Translations under genes and position numbers: made by a program
Notes under the pieces: generated by a model
The model's database searches: none
What the model was told of the DNA's origin: nothing
The model's input: the letters and a program-made list of their open reading frames with translations, nothing else
Part shown: positions 57,330 through 64,000 of the stretch, piece by piece
How the letters are laid out: each line of letters starts with the position of its first letter
Numbering within the stretch: the stretch's first letter is position 1
NCBI GenBank assembly: GCA_003725585.1
Contig: RJMB01000005.1
Coordinates: 62,001-126,000, forward strand
Length of the DNA: 64,000 nt
Origin: Halostreptopolyspora alba
Lineage (GTDB): Bacteria; Actinomycetota; Actinomycetes; Streptosporangiales; Streptosporangiaceae
Direction of reading: 5' to 3'

Positions 57330-59336
57330 CTATTGGAACTCTATTCCGTTGTTACTGAACGCTTCTTTCCCGATCTCAACCGATTCGGGGGAGGGCTGGT
57401 AGTGGCCGCTGTGGTTGTCGATCTCCAACCCGAAGTAGTTCCCGTCGGCCCCGGCGATGTCCGTCTCACCCGCGGCCCGCACGGGCTTTCCGCCGGTCAG
57501 GACCGTGTGGCTGAGTTCCTGGCCGTTCTTCCACTTCGGGATCACGAACAGTTCACCGTCGGTCGTAACGGCCCACTTCAACCTGCCACTGTTGGCGAGC
57601 TCCTCGAAACCGCCGTCGGTGACCCTCATCGGCTCGACGTCGAGACGTTCGGCCTGTGCCAGTTCCTCGTCCAGCTCTCCCGGTTTCTGGTTATCGAACT
57701 CCGGGCACGATCCGTTGTCGTTGTGCACCAGGACGGCCGCGCCGCCCCGCTGCACATAGTAGGTGTGCAGATCGTGGACGGTGAGGTTGTACGCCGCCTG
57801 CCCATCGACCGTCCGTACCTCGACCGCCCGCACCTGGACCCAGGATCCGGCGGAGGTCCGCAGCCAGGTACCGGACCTGAGATCGACGGCGTCGACCCAC
57901 GTTTCGAGCCGTGGTGCCCAGAAGGGGTGCCCGTCGGTGGCGCTGATGGTCCAGACACCGTCGTCGCCCGCGACGGTGACGTCGACGAGCGTCTTCCGCC
58001 CCTCACCGGAGATCGTGTCGGTGACCGGCCGGGCCCCGCTCTCACCCGTCTCGGGGTTGGTCGCGAGGACCGAGTCGCCGGTGTCGATGTCCTCGATGGG
58101 CGCGGTTGACCCGTCGGCGAGGAGCACACGGGTACCGGGAACGAAACTGTTGCCTCCAGTGGCACACGACGCCAGATTGGAGTCGTTGTCCTCCTCGTTG
58201 TTTTTGTCGTCGCTGTCGCTGTCGTGGCCGTTGTTTCTGTTGTTGTCGCCCAGCCCGCCGAGCTTGCCGAGCTTGCCGCCCTTGGCGCCCCATCCGACCA
58301 CGGGGACGAACCAGGAACCGGTGTCCCACGCCCCCCTTCCAAGGGCCTCGCCGTAGTCCCCGTTACCCCACGCCTCACGCGCTTCCGGGCTGATGACCAG
58401 GGACAGCGGATCATTGGTGACGGTGTCCCATATTCCCGAGAGCGTGTCGAGCGGGTTCGTCGTGAAGATGTCCCCGATACCGGATATGTCGTTCCAGATA
58501 CTCTGCCCGATGCCGCTGAAGAAGCCCCCGACCTGGGGGAGTGCGGTCTCGGTGGTCCAGTTCCACGCGGCCGAGGCGCCATTCCCGATGGCCTCGGCCC
58601 CGTTACCGGCGTGGCAGATCGGGTTCCAGCCACACCCGTCGTCTCCCCCACCGTCGCCGGGGGCGCCCCCCTCGTTGGCGGTATCGTCGTCCTCGTCGCC
58701 CTCGGGAGAGCCGCCGCCTCCCCGGGCATGGGAACCGTCGTCCCCGCCCCCTCCGTTGGAGGAGCCTCCGGCGACGGGACCGGTGTTGCCCAGGATCCGT
58801 TCCAGTTCCTCATGGATGATCGCGGCCGGACGCTCGGCGACCCCCAACATCGCCACCGTCGCGAATATGGCCGCGACCAACGTGATGACGCCGGTGTACT
58901 CGAGGAACGACGCACCGCGCTCCGGGTTGTGGATCCAACCGAGCAGACCCGGAGCATTCGACCCGGCGCGGGTCGGGCGCCCCCTCAGGTGGTTGCGTGC
59001 CGGCCTCCGGGTGACCAGGACGAGCACCACAATGGGCAGGACCAGCTGGGTGACGCCTCGCGGGTCCTGCTCGGTAACGGTGGCCAATGCCTTGAGCAGG
59101 AGCCACACCTGCAACGCGACGATCGACCAGAACAGCACGCGTCGCCCCCGTGGCAGTCGCAGGCCGAAGCCGAGAGCGAGGAAACCGGGCAGTGCGATGT
59201 ACACGGCCGAGGCGGCGGACTCGGTTCCCGGCCCGAGCAGCCACAGCGAAGAGACACCGACGGTCAGCGCGAGAAACGCGAAAAGGAGCAGTAGGATCCG
59301 CGCCCACCGCAGTTCGGTGGGAAGCCGTGACGTCAT
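57330..59336 (-). CDS. Polymorphic toxin with TM/pilin-like N-terminus, Hint domain and C-terminal toxin
   Basis: A 668-residue protein. Residues 1-110 form four TM helices. Around 140-165 lies a TadE/Flp pilin-like segment (ERGASFLEYTGVITLVAAIF, with Glu at +5 of the hydrophobic run). A Gly/Asp-rich linker follows. Residues 391-540 are a pretoxin Hint domain (CATGGNSFVPGTRVLLADGS, DGHPFW, then VLVHND at the cleavage end). The last 128 residues form the toxin module, with ELSHTVLTGGKPVRAAGE and NHSGHYQPS as its best conserved-looking blocks; the family is not recognised. Hint cleavage would release this module. The presumed immunity gene is next. Confidence 0.82.
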   Translation of the reverse strand: MTSRLPTELRWARILLLLFAFLALTVGVSSLWLLGPGTESAASAVYIALPGFLALGFGLRLPRGRRVLFWSIVALQVWLLLKALATVTEQDPRGVTQLVLPIVVLVLVTRRPARNHLRGRPTRAGSNAPGLLGWIHNPERGASFLEYTGVITLVAAIFATVAMLGVAERPAAIIHEELERILGNTGPVAGGSSNGGGGDDGSHARGGGGSPEGDEDDDTANEGGAPGDGGGDDGCGWNPICHAGNGAEAIGNGASAAWNWTTETALPQVGGFFSGIGQSIWNDISGIGDIFTTNPLDTLSGIWDTVTNDPLSLVISPEAREAWGNGDYGEALGRGAWDTGSWFVPVVGWGAKGGKLGKLGGLGDNNRNNGHDSDSDDKNNEEDNDSNLASCATGGNSFVPGTRVLLADGSTAPIEDIDTGDSVLATNPETGESGARPVTDTISGEGRKTLVDVTVAGDDGVWTISATDGHPFWAPRLETWVDAVDLRSGTWLRTSAGSWVQVRAVEVRTVDGQAAYNLTVHDLHTYYVQRGGAAVLVHNDNGSCPEFDNQKPGELDEELAQAERLDVEPMRVTDGGFEELANSGRLKWAVTTDGELFVIPKWKNGQELSHTVLTGGKPVRAAGETDIAGADGNYFGLEIDNHSGHYQPSPESVEIGKEAFSNNGIEFQ

Positions 59337-59432
59337 GGGGTGCCTGAGGGTCTTAGCGGTCGGGGGTTCAAGGGTTCCCGGCGACGAACACCGCCGGCTC
59401 CGGGGTGAGATGTGCCGTTCCTACCAGTGGAT

Positions 59433-59460
59433 CCCTCGTGGCCGGATCCGGCCACGAGGG
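59433..59460. repeat. Perfect 28-bp palindrome
   Basis: CCCTCGTGGCCGGA and its exact complement abut with no spacer. It lies 97 bp upstream of the toxin start. It could be an operator or hairpin. Confidence 0.8.
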
Positions 59461-59629
59461 CGGGGTCGCGTGGGTGTGGGACCGGGGGTCCGGGAAGCTC
59501 GCGGCTTTCGGGTACGGCGGTGACGATATCGGGGCTTTGCACTGGTCGGTGCGACCGTGACATCGGTGCTGTCGCGTCTGGGTCGGCCCCCACAACACTC
59601 GGCCCAGTCACGGCGAATTCGGCGATGGC

Positions 59630-59663
59630 CCCGTGTGGGGGCCGGGTCCGGCCCCCACACGGG
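59630..59663. repeat. Perfect 16-bp inverted repeat with GT loop
   Basis: Arms 59630-59645 and 59648-59663 are exact complements. It lies 79 bp upstream of the RDD start. Confidence 0.8.
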
Positions 59664-59741
59664 ACAACGGCGTGGACTCGCCCCGACACCGCCCGTAGCA
59701 TCGACGGGCCGTCTCGCATCCCCTCTGGAAAGGTCCGCGAC

Positions 59742-60395
59742 GTGCATGACCCCCACCACCCCGGACAACCATCTCCCTGGGGCGGCACTGCCCCACCCCC
59801 GCCCCAGGTGCCGAATCCGACCACGGCGCCACACCACCCGTACCCGGCGGCTCCGCCGTACGGCGGAGCCGCGTACCCGGCCGCGTACCCGGGCTACGCC
59901 GGCCACGGACAACCGGGCGTGCCCTGGGGGTGGCCGCCGCCTCCCAGACCGCCACGTGTCGCCACGGCGGGCGAACGGTTCCTCGCCTCGTTCGTCGACG
60001 GGTTCGCGATCAGCTCCCTCTTCTACGGGATGTTCCTCGCCGGGGCCGTGGTCGCCTTCCCCCTGGGGCTCTCCGACGATGCGGTCAACGTCCTCTTGTG
60101 GGTGATCGTGGCGGTCGTCCCGGTGGCCTACTGGGTCGTGCCCACCGCCGTGTGGGGTCGTAGCTTCGGCAAGTGGATGGCGGGGACGAGGGTGGTCACG
60201 GCGCACGAGGGGCGCCCTCCCGGCTTCGGCCGCTCGTCGCTCCGCTTCCTCGTGTTCGGCCCGTGCTGGTTCCTCGGGATCCCGGCGTTGGTCCTCGGGT
60301 TGATCGCGCTCGGTCAGGAGCGGCACCGTACGGTCTGGGACTTCGCGGGCGGGACGTGCGTCCTCACAGTGCCTCCGCGGCCCCGAGCCCGGTAA
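59742..60395 (+). CDS. RDD family membrane protein
   Basis: A 217-residue protein. The N-terminal 75 residues are Pro/Tyr/Gly-rich (PYGGAAYPAAYPGYAGHG), as in many actinobacterial membrane proteins. An RDD domain follows: ERFLASFVDGFAISS (the Arg and Asp of RDD), then TM helices at about 90-115, 120-145 and 175-200, with SFGKWMAGTRVV in between. RDD proteins are of mostly unknown, partly ion-exchange, function. The GTG at 59742 has GGAAAGG upstream. Confidence 0.85.
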   Translation: MHDPHHPGQPSPWGGTAPPPPQVPNPTTAPHHPYPAAPPYGGAAYPAAYPGYAGHGQPGVPWGWPPPPRPPRVATAGERFLASFVDGFAISSLFYGMFLAGAVVAFPLGLSDDAVNVLLWVIVAVVPVAYWVVPTAVWGRSFGKWMAGTRVVTAHEGRPPGFGRSSLRFLVFGPCWFLGIPALVLGLIALGQERHRTVWDFAGGTCVLTVPPRPRAR

Positions 60396-60800
60396 CGCCG
60401 TCACGGCTCACGCGTTCACCAGGAACCTCCACGGGCGTCCCAGCCGCGTAGAGCCCCAGATCACGAGCGTCCACCGAACAGTGCGGACGGGACGTGGCTC
60501 CGGCGCGGGTCCGAAACGACTTCAACCCACGGCCGCCAACGGCGTGGCGCCCCCACAGCAGCGCCTCCCGCGTTGCCGTGGCTTCCTCGGGCAGCCGGCG
60601 AACCCGGCCGTGGAAGGGGCCGCGCCCGTGTCAGCGACGGAAACGCACCACCGGTCACGCCCGGGGAGCCTCCGGTTCCTATCCTGTATGACGTGGGCAC
60701 GCGCGACATCCGATCGGGGCCAACGGCCGGCCCGCGCGCTGTCGGACCGTCACGAGGCGGTGTCGACCGTCGCAGGTTGCCCTCCTACGCCGCGGGGGAG
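60396..60800. other. 405-bp region between RDD and AraC genes
   Basis: No independent gene is supported. The AraC frame is open through most of it, so part could encode an N-terminal extension of that regulator, but no ribosome site or family match supports this. Confidence 0.4.
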
Positions 60801-61529
60801 ATGGACGTGGGGTTCGTCATCGCGGCCCGCACCGAGGCCGTCTCCCGCGACACGTTCTGGGAGGAGCACTCGCATCCGACGCACGAGCTGCTCTGGAACG
60901 ATCGGGGCGCGTCCTGGGCGACGATCGGCCGGCGGGTCTGGATGATCACACCGGCGGCGGCCCTGTGGATACCGGCCGGCACCCCCCACTCCGGCTGGGT
61001 GCCCGCGGGCACCACGCACCGTGCCGCGCAGTTCGGCGTCCGTGCCGTGGCCCAGATCTCCGACGAGCCCACGACGGTGGAGGCGACAACGTTGCTGCGG
61101 CTCCTGCTCGACCGGCTCGACGCCGACGACCTCGACTCGCGGGCGCGTGCGCGAACCGAGGCGATGGTGCTCGACCTGCTCACTCCCACCCAGCACGAGC
61201 CGATCCTGCGCGTTCCCGAATCGTCGCTGTTGGACCCCATCGTCACCACCGTGTACGAGAACCCCGCCGACGCCACGACGCTGGCCGCGTGGGCGGCGCG
61301 GCTCGGAGTGAGCCCCCGCACCCTCACCCGGGCGTTCCGGTCCGAGACCGGTGTCGGGTTCAGCCGGTGGCTGGCCGCGGCGCGCGTGCGGCACGCGATC
61401 GTGATGCTCGCGCGCGGAGACGAGGTCGACGAGGTCGCCGCCCGTGTCGGGTACAACTCGGCGAGCGCGTTCGGCGCCGCCTTTCGGCGGGTCACCGGGG
61501 AGAGCCCCGGGCGGTTCCGTGCGCGGTGA
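60801..61529 (+). CDS. AraC family transcriptional regulator
   Basis: A 242-residue regulator. An N-terminal cupin sensor (DTFWEEHSHPTHELLWNDRGASWATIGRR, then ALWIPAGTPHSGWVPAGT) is followed by two C-terminal HTH motifs: TLAAWAARLGVSPRTLTRAFRSETGVGFSRWLAAARVRHA and VDEVAARVGYNSASAFGAAFRRVTG. ATG 60801 matches the sensor-domain start but has a ribosome site abutting it; the in-frame GTG 60693 is an alternative. It is upstream of the siderophore importer and may regulate it. Confidence 0.88.
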   Translation: MDVGFVIAARTEAVSRDTFWEEHSHPTHELLWNDRGASWATIGRRVWMITPAAALWIPAGTPHSGWVPAGTTHRAAQFGVRAVAQISDEPTTVEATTLLRLLLDRLDADDLDSRARARTEAMVLDLLTPTQHEPILRVPESSLLDPIVTTVYENPADATTLAAWAARLGVSPRTLTRAFRSETGVGFSRWLAAARVRHAIVMLARGDEVDEVAARVGYNSASAFGAAFRRVTGESPGRFRAR

Positions 61530-61622
61530 CGCCGCCTCCCGTCGGCGTGGTTTGTCGTTTTCGCTACAGCGCCTGTCACGGATGAGGTATTGCGTGGCCT
61601 TCGCGCGACCTTCTAGCTTTGC

Positions 61623-61641
61623 TTAGGCAAGGCTAACCAAC
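61623..61641. promoter_or_regulatory. Iron box (DmdR/DtxR-type operator)
   Basis: TTAGGCAAGGCTAACCAAC closely matches the actinobacterial 19-bp iron box pattern TTAGGnnAGGCTnACCTAA. It lies 149 bp before the siderophore-binding protein start, implying iron-dependent repression. Confidence 0.75.
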
Positions 61642-61789
61642 ATCACGGTGTGTGCGCTCTCGTGCGCCACACCCACGGTGTTCCGGCTGATGACCGCGCT
61701 CCCTGGACGCACGCCGACACAGCGCGTCACGGGCGGGATAGACGCCACGACCAAGGCCGCACATCCGGCCCACGACCGCAGAGGAAACC

Positions 61790-62812
61790 ATGCCACGCGC
61801 TTCACGGTTGGTCGCACTCCCCGCGACCGCACTACTCGCAGCCGGGCTCGCCGCCTGCTCAACACCCTCTTCCGGCGACGAGGGAGGCGACTCCAAAGAC
61901 TGGTCCCCCGTCACCATCGAGCACGCGCTCGGCACGACGACCATCGAGTCGGAGCCCGAACGGGTCGCCACGGTCAACTGGGCCAATCACGAGGTTCCGC
62001 TGGCCCTGGGAGTCGTCCCGGTCGGTATGGCCGCCGCCAACTTCGGCGATGACGACGGCGACGGCGTGCTCCCCTGGGTCGAGGAGAGGCTCACGGAACT
62101 GGACGCCGACACGCCGGAACTGTTCGACGAGGCGGACGGCATCGACTTCGAGGCGGTCGCGGACACCCAACCCGACGTGATCCTCGCCGCGTACTCCGGG
62201 CTGACCCAGGAGGACTACGACACGCTCAGCGAGATCGCCCCCGTCGTCGCCTACCCCGAGACCGCGTGGGGAACCCCGTGGCGGGAGACGATCGAGCTGA
62301 ACAGCAAGGCTCTCGGCATGGCCGACGAAGGGGCCGAGCTCATCGCCGACCTGGAGGAGGAGATCGACGCCTCCGTCGCCGAGCATCCGCGGATCGAGGG
62401 CAGGTCCGCGATGTTCTTGACCCACGTGGACGCCACGGACCTGAGCGAGGTCAGCTTCTACACGACGCACGACACGCGCGCCAGGTTCTTCGAGGACCTC
62501 GGGATGGAGACTCCGCCCAGCATCGCCACCGCCTCGTCCGACACCGACAAGTTCTCCCTGACGCGCAGCGCCGAACAGGCGGACGCGTTCAACGACGTCG
62601 ACATCATCGTCACCTACGGCGGAGACGACCTCGTGAGCACCCTGGAGGACGACCCGCTGCTGTCGCAGATGCCGGCGGTGGAGCGCGGTTCGGTCGTCAA
62701 CCTCCCCGAGGAGAGCCCTCTCGGCACGGCCGCGAACCCCACCCCGCTGTCGATCTCCTGGGTCCTGGAGGACTACCTGTCGCTCCTGGCCGAGGCCGCT
62801 GACGAGGCATAG
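61790..62812 (+). CDS. Iron-siderophore ABC transporter substrate-binding lipoprotein
   Basis: A 340-residue periplasmic-binding-like lipoprotein. Lipobox LAAC (Cys about 23) follows a short signal. The FecB/FhuD-type domain has TIESEPERVATVNWANHEVPLALG, AVADTQPDVILAAYSGLTQEDYDTLSEIAPVVAYP and ALGMADEGAELIADLEEEI. GAGGAAACC precedes the ATG. It is the first gene of an iron-regulated ABC importer with two FecCD permeases. Confidence 0.94.
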   Translation: MPRASRLVALPATALLAAGLAACSTPSSGDEGGDSKDWSPVTIEHALGTTTIESEPERVATVNWANHEVPLALGVVPVGMAAANFGDDDGDGVLPWVEERLTELDADTPELFDEADGIDFEAVADTQPDVILAAYSGLTQEDYDTLSEIAPVVAYPETAWGTPWRETIELNSKALGMADEGAELIADLEEEIDASVAEHPRIEGRSAMFLTHVDATDLSEVSFYTTHDTRARFFEDLGMETPPSIATASSDTDKFSLTRSAEQADAFNDVDIIVTYGGDDLVSTLEDDPLLSQMPAVERGSVVNLPEESPLGTAANPTPLSISWVLEDYLSLLAEAADEA

Positions 62813-63852
62813 TGGCCACCACCGACGCACCGCCGGCTCCGGCCGCCGCCCAGCGATCCCGGTCCCGCGGCAGGACCCTCTGGCTGCTCGGCGTGCTCGG
62901 TGCGCTGGCGGCGCTCATGTTCGCCTCGATCACCACCGGCTCCCGCGACGTGTCGTGGCCCGACATCGTGGCGGCGTTGAGCGGCTCGGCCGAGGGCTTC
63001 GACCAGTCAGCGGTGGCGAAGCGCATCCCCCGAACGCTGCTCGCCGTCGTCGCGGGGGCGGCGCTGGGAGTATCGGGCGCGGTCATGCAGGGGGTGACCC
63101 GCAATCCGCTGGCCGATCCCGGAATCCTGGGAGTGAACATGGGTGCCTCCCTCGCCGTCGTCACGGGGATCGCCTACTTCGGCCTGGCGTCGGCGACCGA
63201 GTACGTCTGGGTGGCGATCCTTGGAGCGGGCGCCACCGCGGTCTTCGTCTACACCATCGGCTCCCTGGGGCGGGGCGGGGCGGCACCACTCAAGCTCGCC
63301 CTCGCCGGAGCCGCGACCTCCGCCGCTCTGGTGTCGCTCATCAACGCCGTCGTGCTCCCGCGCGCCGACATCGCCGACGAGGTTCGTTCCTGGCAGATCG
63401 GCGGTGTCGGTGGCGGGACGTTCGACAGCGTCACCCAGGTGCTCCCGTTCGTCGTGGCCGGAACGGCGATCTGTCTGCTGTCGGCGCGCGGGCTCGACCT
63501 GATGGCCCTGGGCGACGAACTGGCCGCGGGGCTGGGGATCCACGTCGCGGCCGCGCGGGCGACAGCCTCCCTCGGTGCCGTCGTGCTGTGCGGAGCGACC
63601 ACCGCCGTCACCGGACCGATCGGCTTCGTCGGCCTCGTCGTGCCGCACGTGTGTCGCCTGCTCGTCGGCGTCGACCACCGGTGGCTGCTGCCGTTCTCGG
63701 CGTTGGGGGGTGCCGTGCTCCTCACGGCGGCGGACGTGGTCGGCCGGGTCGTCGCGCGACCCACGGAGATCGATGTGGGGATCGTGACCGCGTTGATCGG
63801 CGCCCCGTTCTTCATCTACATCGTCCGCCGCCAAAGGGTTCGTTCGCTGTGA
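62812..63852 (+). CDS. FecCD-family siderophore ABC permease
   Basis: A 346-residue BtuC/FecCD permease with about nine or ten TM helices. Family motifs: RIPRTLLAVVAGAALGVSGAVMQGVTRNPLADPGILGVNMGA, GALGDELAAGLGI-like ALGDELAAGLGIHVAAARATA, and GPIGFVGLVVPHVCRLLVG. It starts with a GTG overlapping the lipoprotein stop by 1 nt. It pairs with the next, truncated permease. Confidence 0.95.
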   Translation: MATTDAPPAPAAAQRSRSRGRTLWLLGVLGALAALMFASITTGSRDVSWPDIVAALSGSAEGFDQSAVAKRIPRTLLAVVAGAALGVSGAVMQGVTRNPLADPGILGVNMGASLAVVTGIAYFGLASATEYVWVAILGAGATAVFVYTIGSLGRGGAAPLKLALAGAATSAALVSLINAVVLPRADIADEVRSWQIGGVGGGTFDSVTQVLPFVVAGTAICLLSARGLDLMALGDELAAGLGIHVAAARATASLGAVVLCGATTAVTGPIGFVGLVVPHVCRLLVGVDHRWLLPFSALGGAVLLTAADVVGRVVARPTEIDVGIVTALIGAPFFIYIVRRQRVRSL

Positions 63853-64000
63853 GCGTCTCCCCCCTCGATTCCGCCGCCCGCGGTCGGGCACTGCGCACCC
63901 GCCGGCGGAACAGCGTGATCGGTGTCCTCACCGCCCTGATCATCGTCGTGTTCGCCATGACCCTGATGGTTGGGCAGACCTTCTATCCCCCCGGTGAAGT
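63849..64000 (+). CDS. Second FecCD-family permease, cut by window end
   Basis: The 5' 50 codons of a second permease, starting at a GTG that overlaps the previous stop (GTGA). A basic N-terminus (RTRRRNSVIGV) leads into a first TM helix (LTALIIVVFAMTLMVG). The position right after a FecCD gene and the typical N-terminus support the assignment; the rest is outside the window. Confidence 0.75.
   Translation, partial: MSVSPLDSAARGRALRTRRRNSVIGVLTALIIVVFAMTLMVGQTFYPPGE

Larger units (their letters stand above)
59337..59741. other. 405-bp divergent region with two palindromes
   Basis: The region lies between the leftward toxin and the rightward RDD gene. It has no supported gene but carries two near-perfect hairpins, annotated below. 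A terminator role is odd here because no transcript ends in this region. Confidence 0.5.

Noticed and set aside
60573-60800. N-terminal extension of the AraC regulator from TTG 60573
   Set aside because: TTG start without ribosome site, Arg/Gly/Pro-rich sequence unlike the AraC sensor; the recognisable domain begins at about 60801.
1-64000. CRISPR array, prophage or insertion sequence
   Set aside because: No regularly spaced repeats, integrase, transposase or phage structural genes were found on either strand.

Overview
The window is high-GC DNA (by eye about 70% G+C) with dense, often GTGA-overlapping operons, many GTG starts, an Asp23/AmaP cell-envelope stress cluster, a DmdR-type iron box, a PPOX-fold flavin/F420 enzyme and lipoproteins with classical lipoboxes. 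This points to an actinomycete, plausibly of the Nocardiopsis/Streptomonospora/Streptomyces type. No phage, integrase, transposase, rRNA, tRNA or CRISPR array was seen. Almost all of it reads as chromosomal accessory metabolism plus two conflict-type loci.

1-9.6 kb holds a leftward operon (short-chain fatty-acid type transporter, cyclase-family hydrolase, SDR, YciI-like protein) divergent from an FAD monooxygenase, then a TetR/cupin pair around a palindromic operator, an alpha-ketoglutarate semialdehyde dehydrogenase and a vanadium-dependent haloperoxidase. 9.9-12.6 kb is a six-gene Asp23/DUF6286/AmaP cluster that includes a 55-residue membrane protein. 12.6-16.3 kb has RidA with an Rrf2 regulator, small envelope proteins and a frameshifted PhnE-like permease.

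16.4-25.6 kb is an oxidative uronate/aldarate catabolic locus: uronate dehydrogenase, an IclR regulator, 5-dehydro-4-deoxyglucarate dehydratase, glucarate dehydratase, an unrecognised 386-residue protein, a TRAP transporter (DctQ, M, P) and a talarate/galactarate-type dehydratase. With the semialdehyde dehydrogenase at 6.5 kb it leads from uronic acids to alpha-ketoglutarate.

25.9-35.8 kb is the most unusual region. After a Crp/Fnr regulator come seven tightly packed genes: a class III nucleotidyl-cyclase-like protein, a degenerate STAND-like protein carrying the same short glycine-rich motif as the cyclase, a soluble protein of unknown function, a vWA-OmpA lipoprotein, two multi-pass membrane proteins and a PycTM-like (Pycsar effector family) membrane protein. 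I read this as a candidate composite cyclic-nucleotide immune or envelope-surveillance system.

35.9-39 kb has methionine aminopeptidase with an XRE regulator, and cyanase opposite a formate/nitrite-family channel. 39-51.4 kb encodes a complete maleamate-route nicotinate catabolic pathway (MarR regulator, NicX, NicE, an EIIC-like membrane protein, NicC, three molybdenum hydroxylase subunits, CoxG-like protein, NicF, NicD) plus a degenerate SDR. 51.4-57 kb contains a PPOX enzyme, a secreted GH10 xylanase, a cysteine-depleted DUF523-DUF1722 protein and a hyaluronan-synthase-like glycosyltransferase. 56.7-59.3 kb is a pilin-like/Hint polymorphic toxin with its likely immunity gene. The right end has an RDD membrane protein, an AraC regulator and an iron-regulated siderophore ABC importer cut by the window edge.
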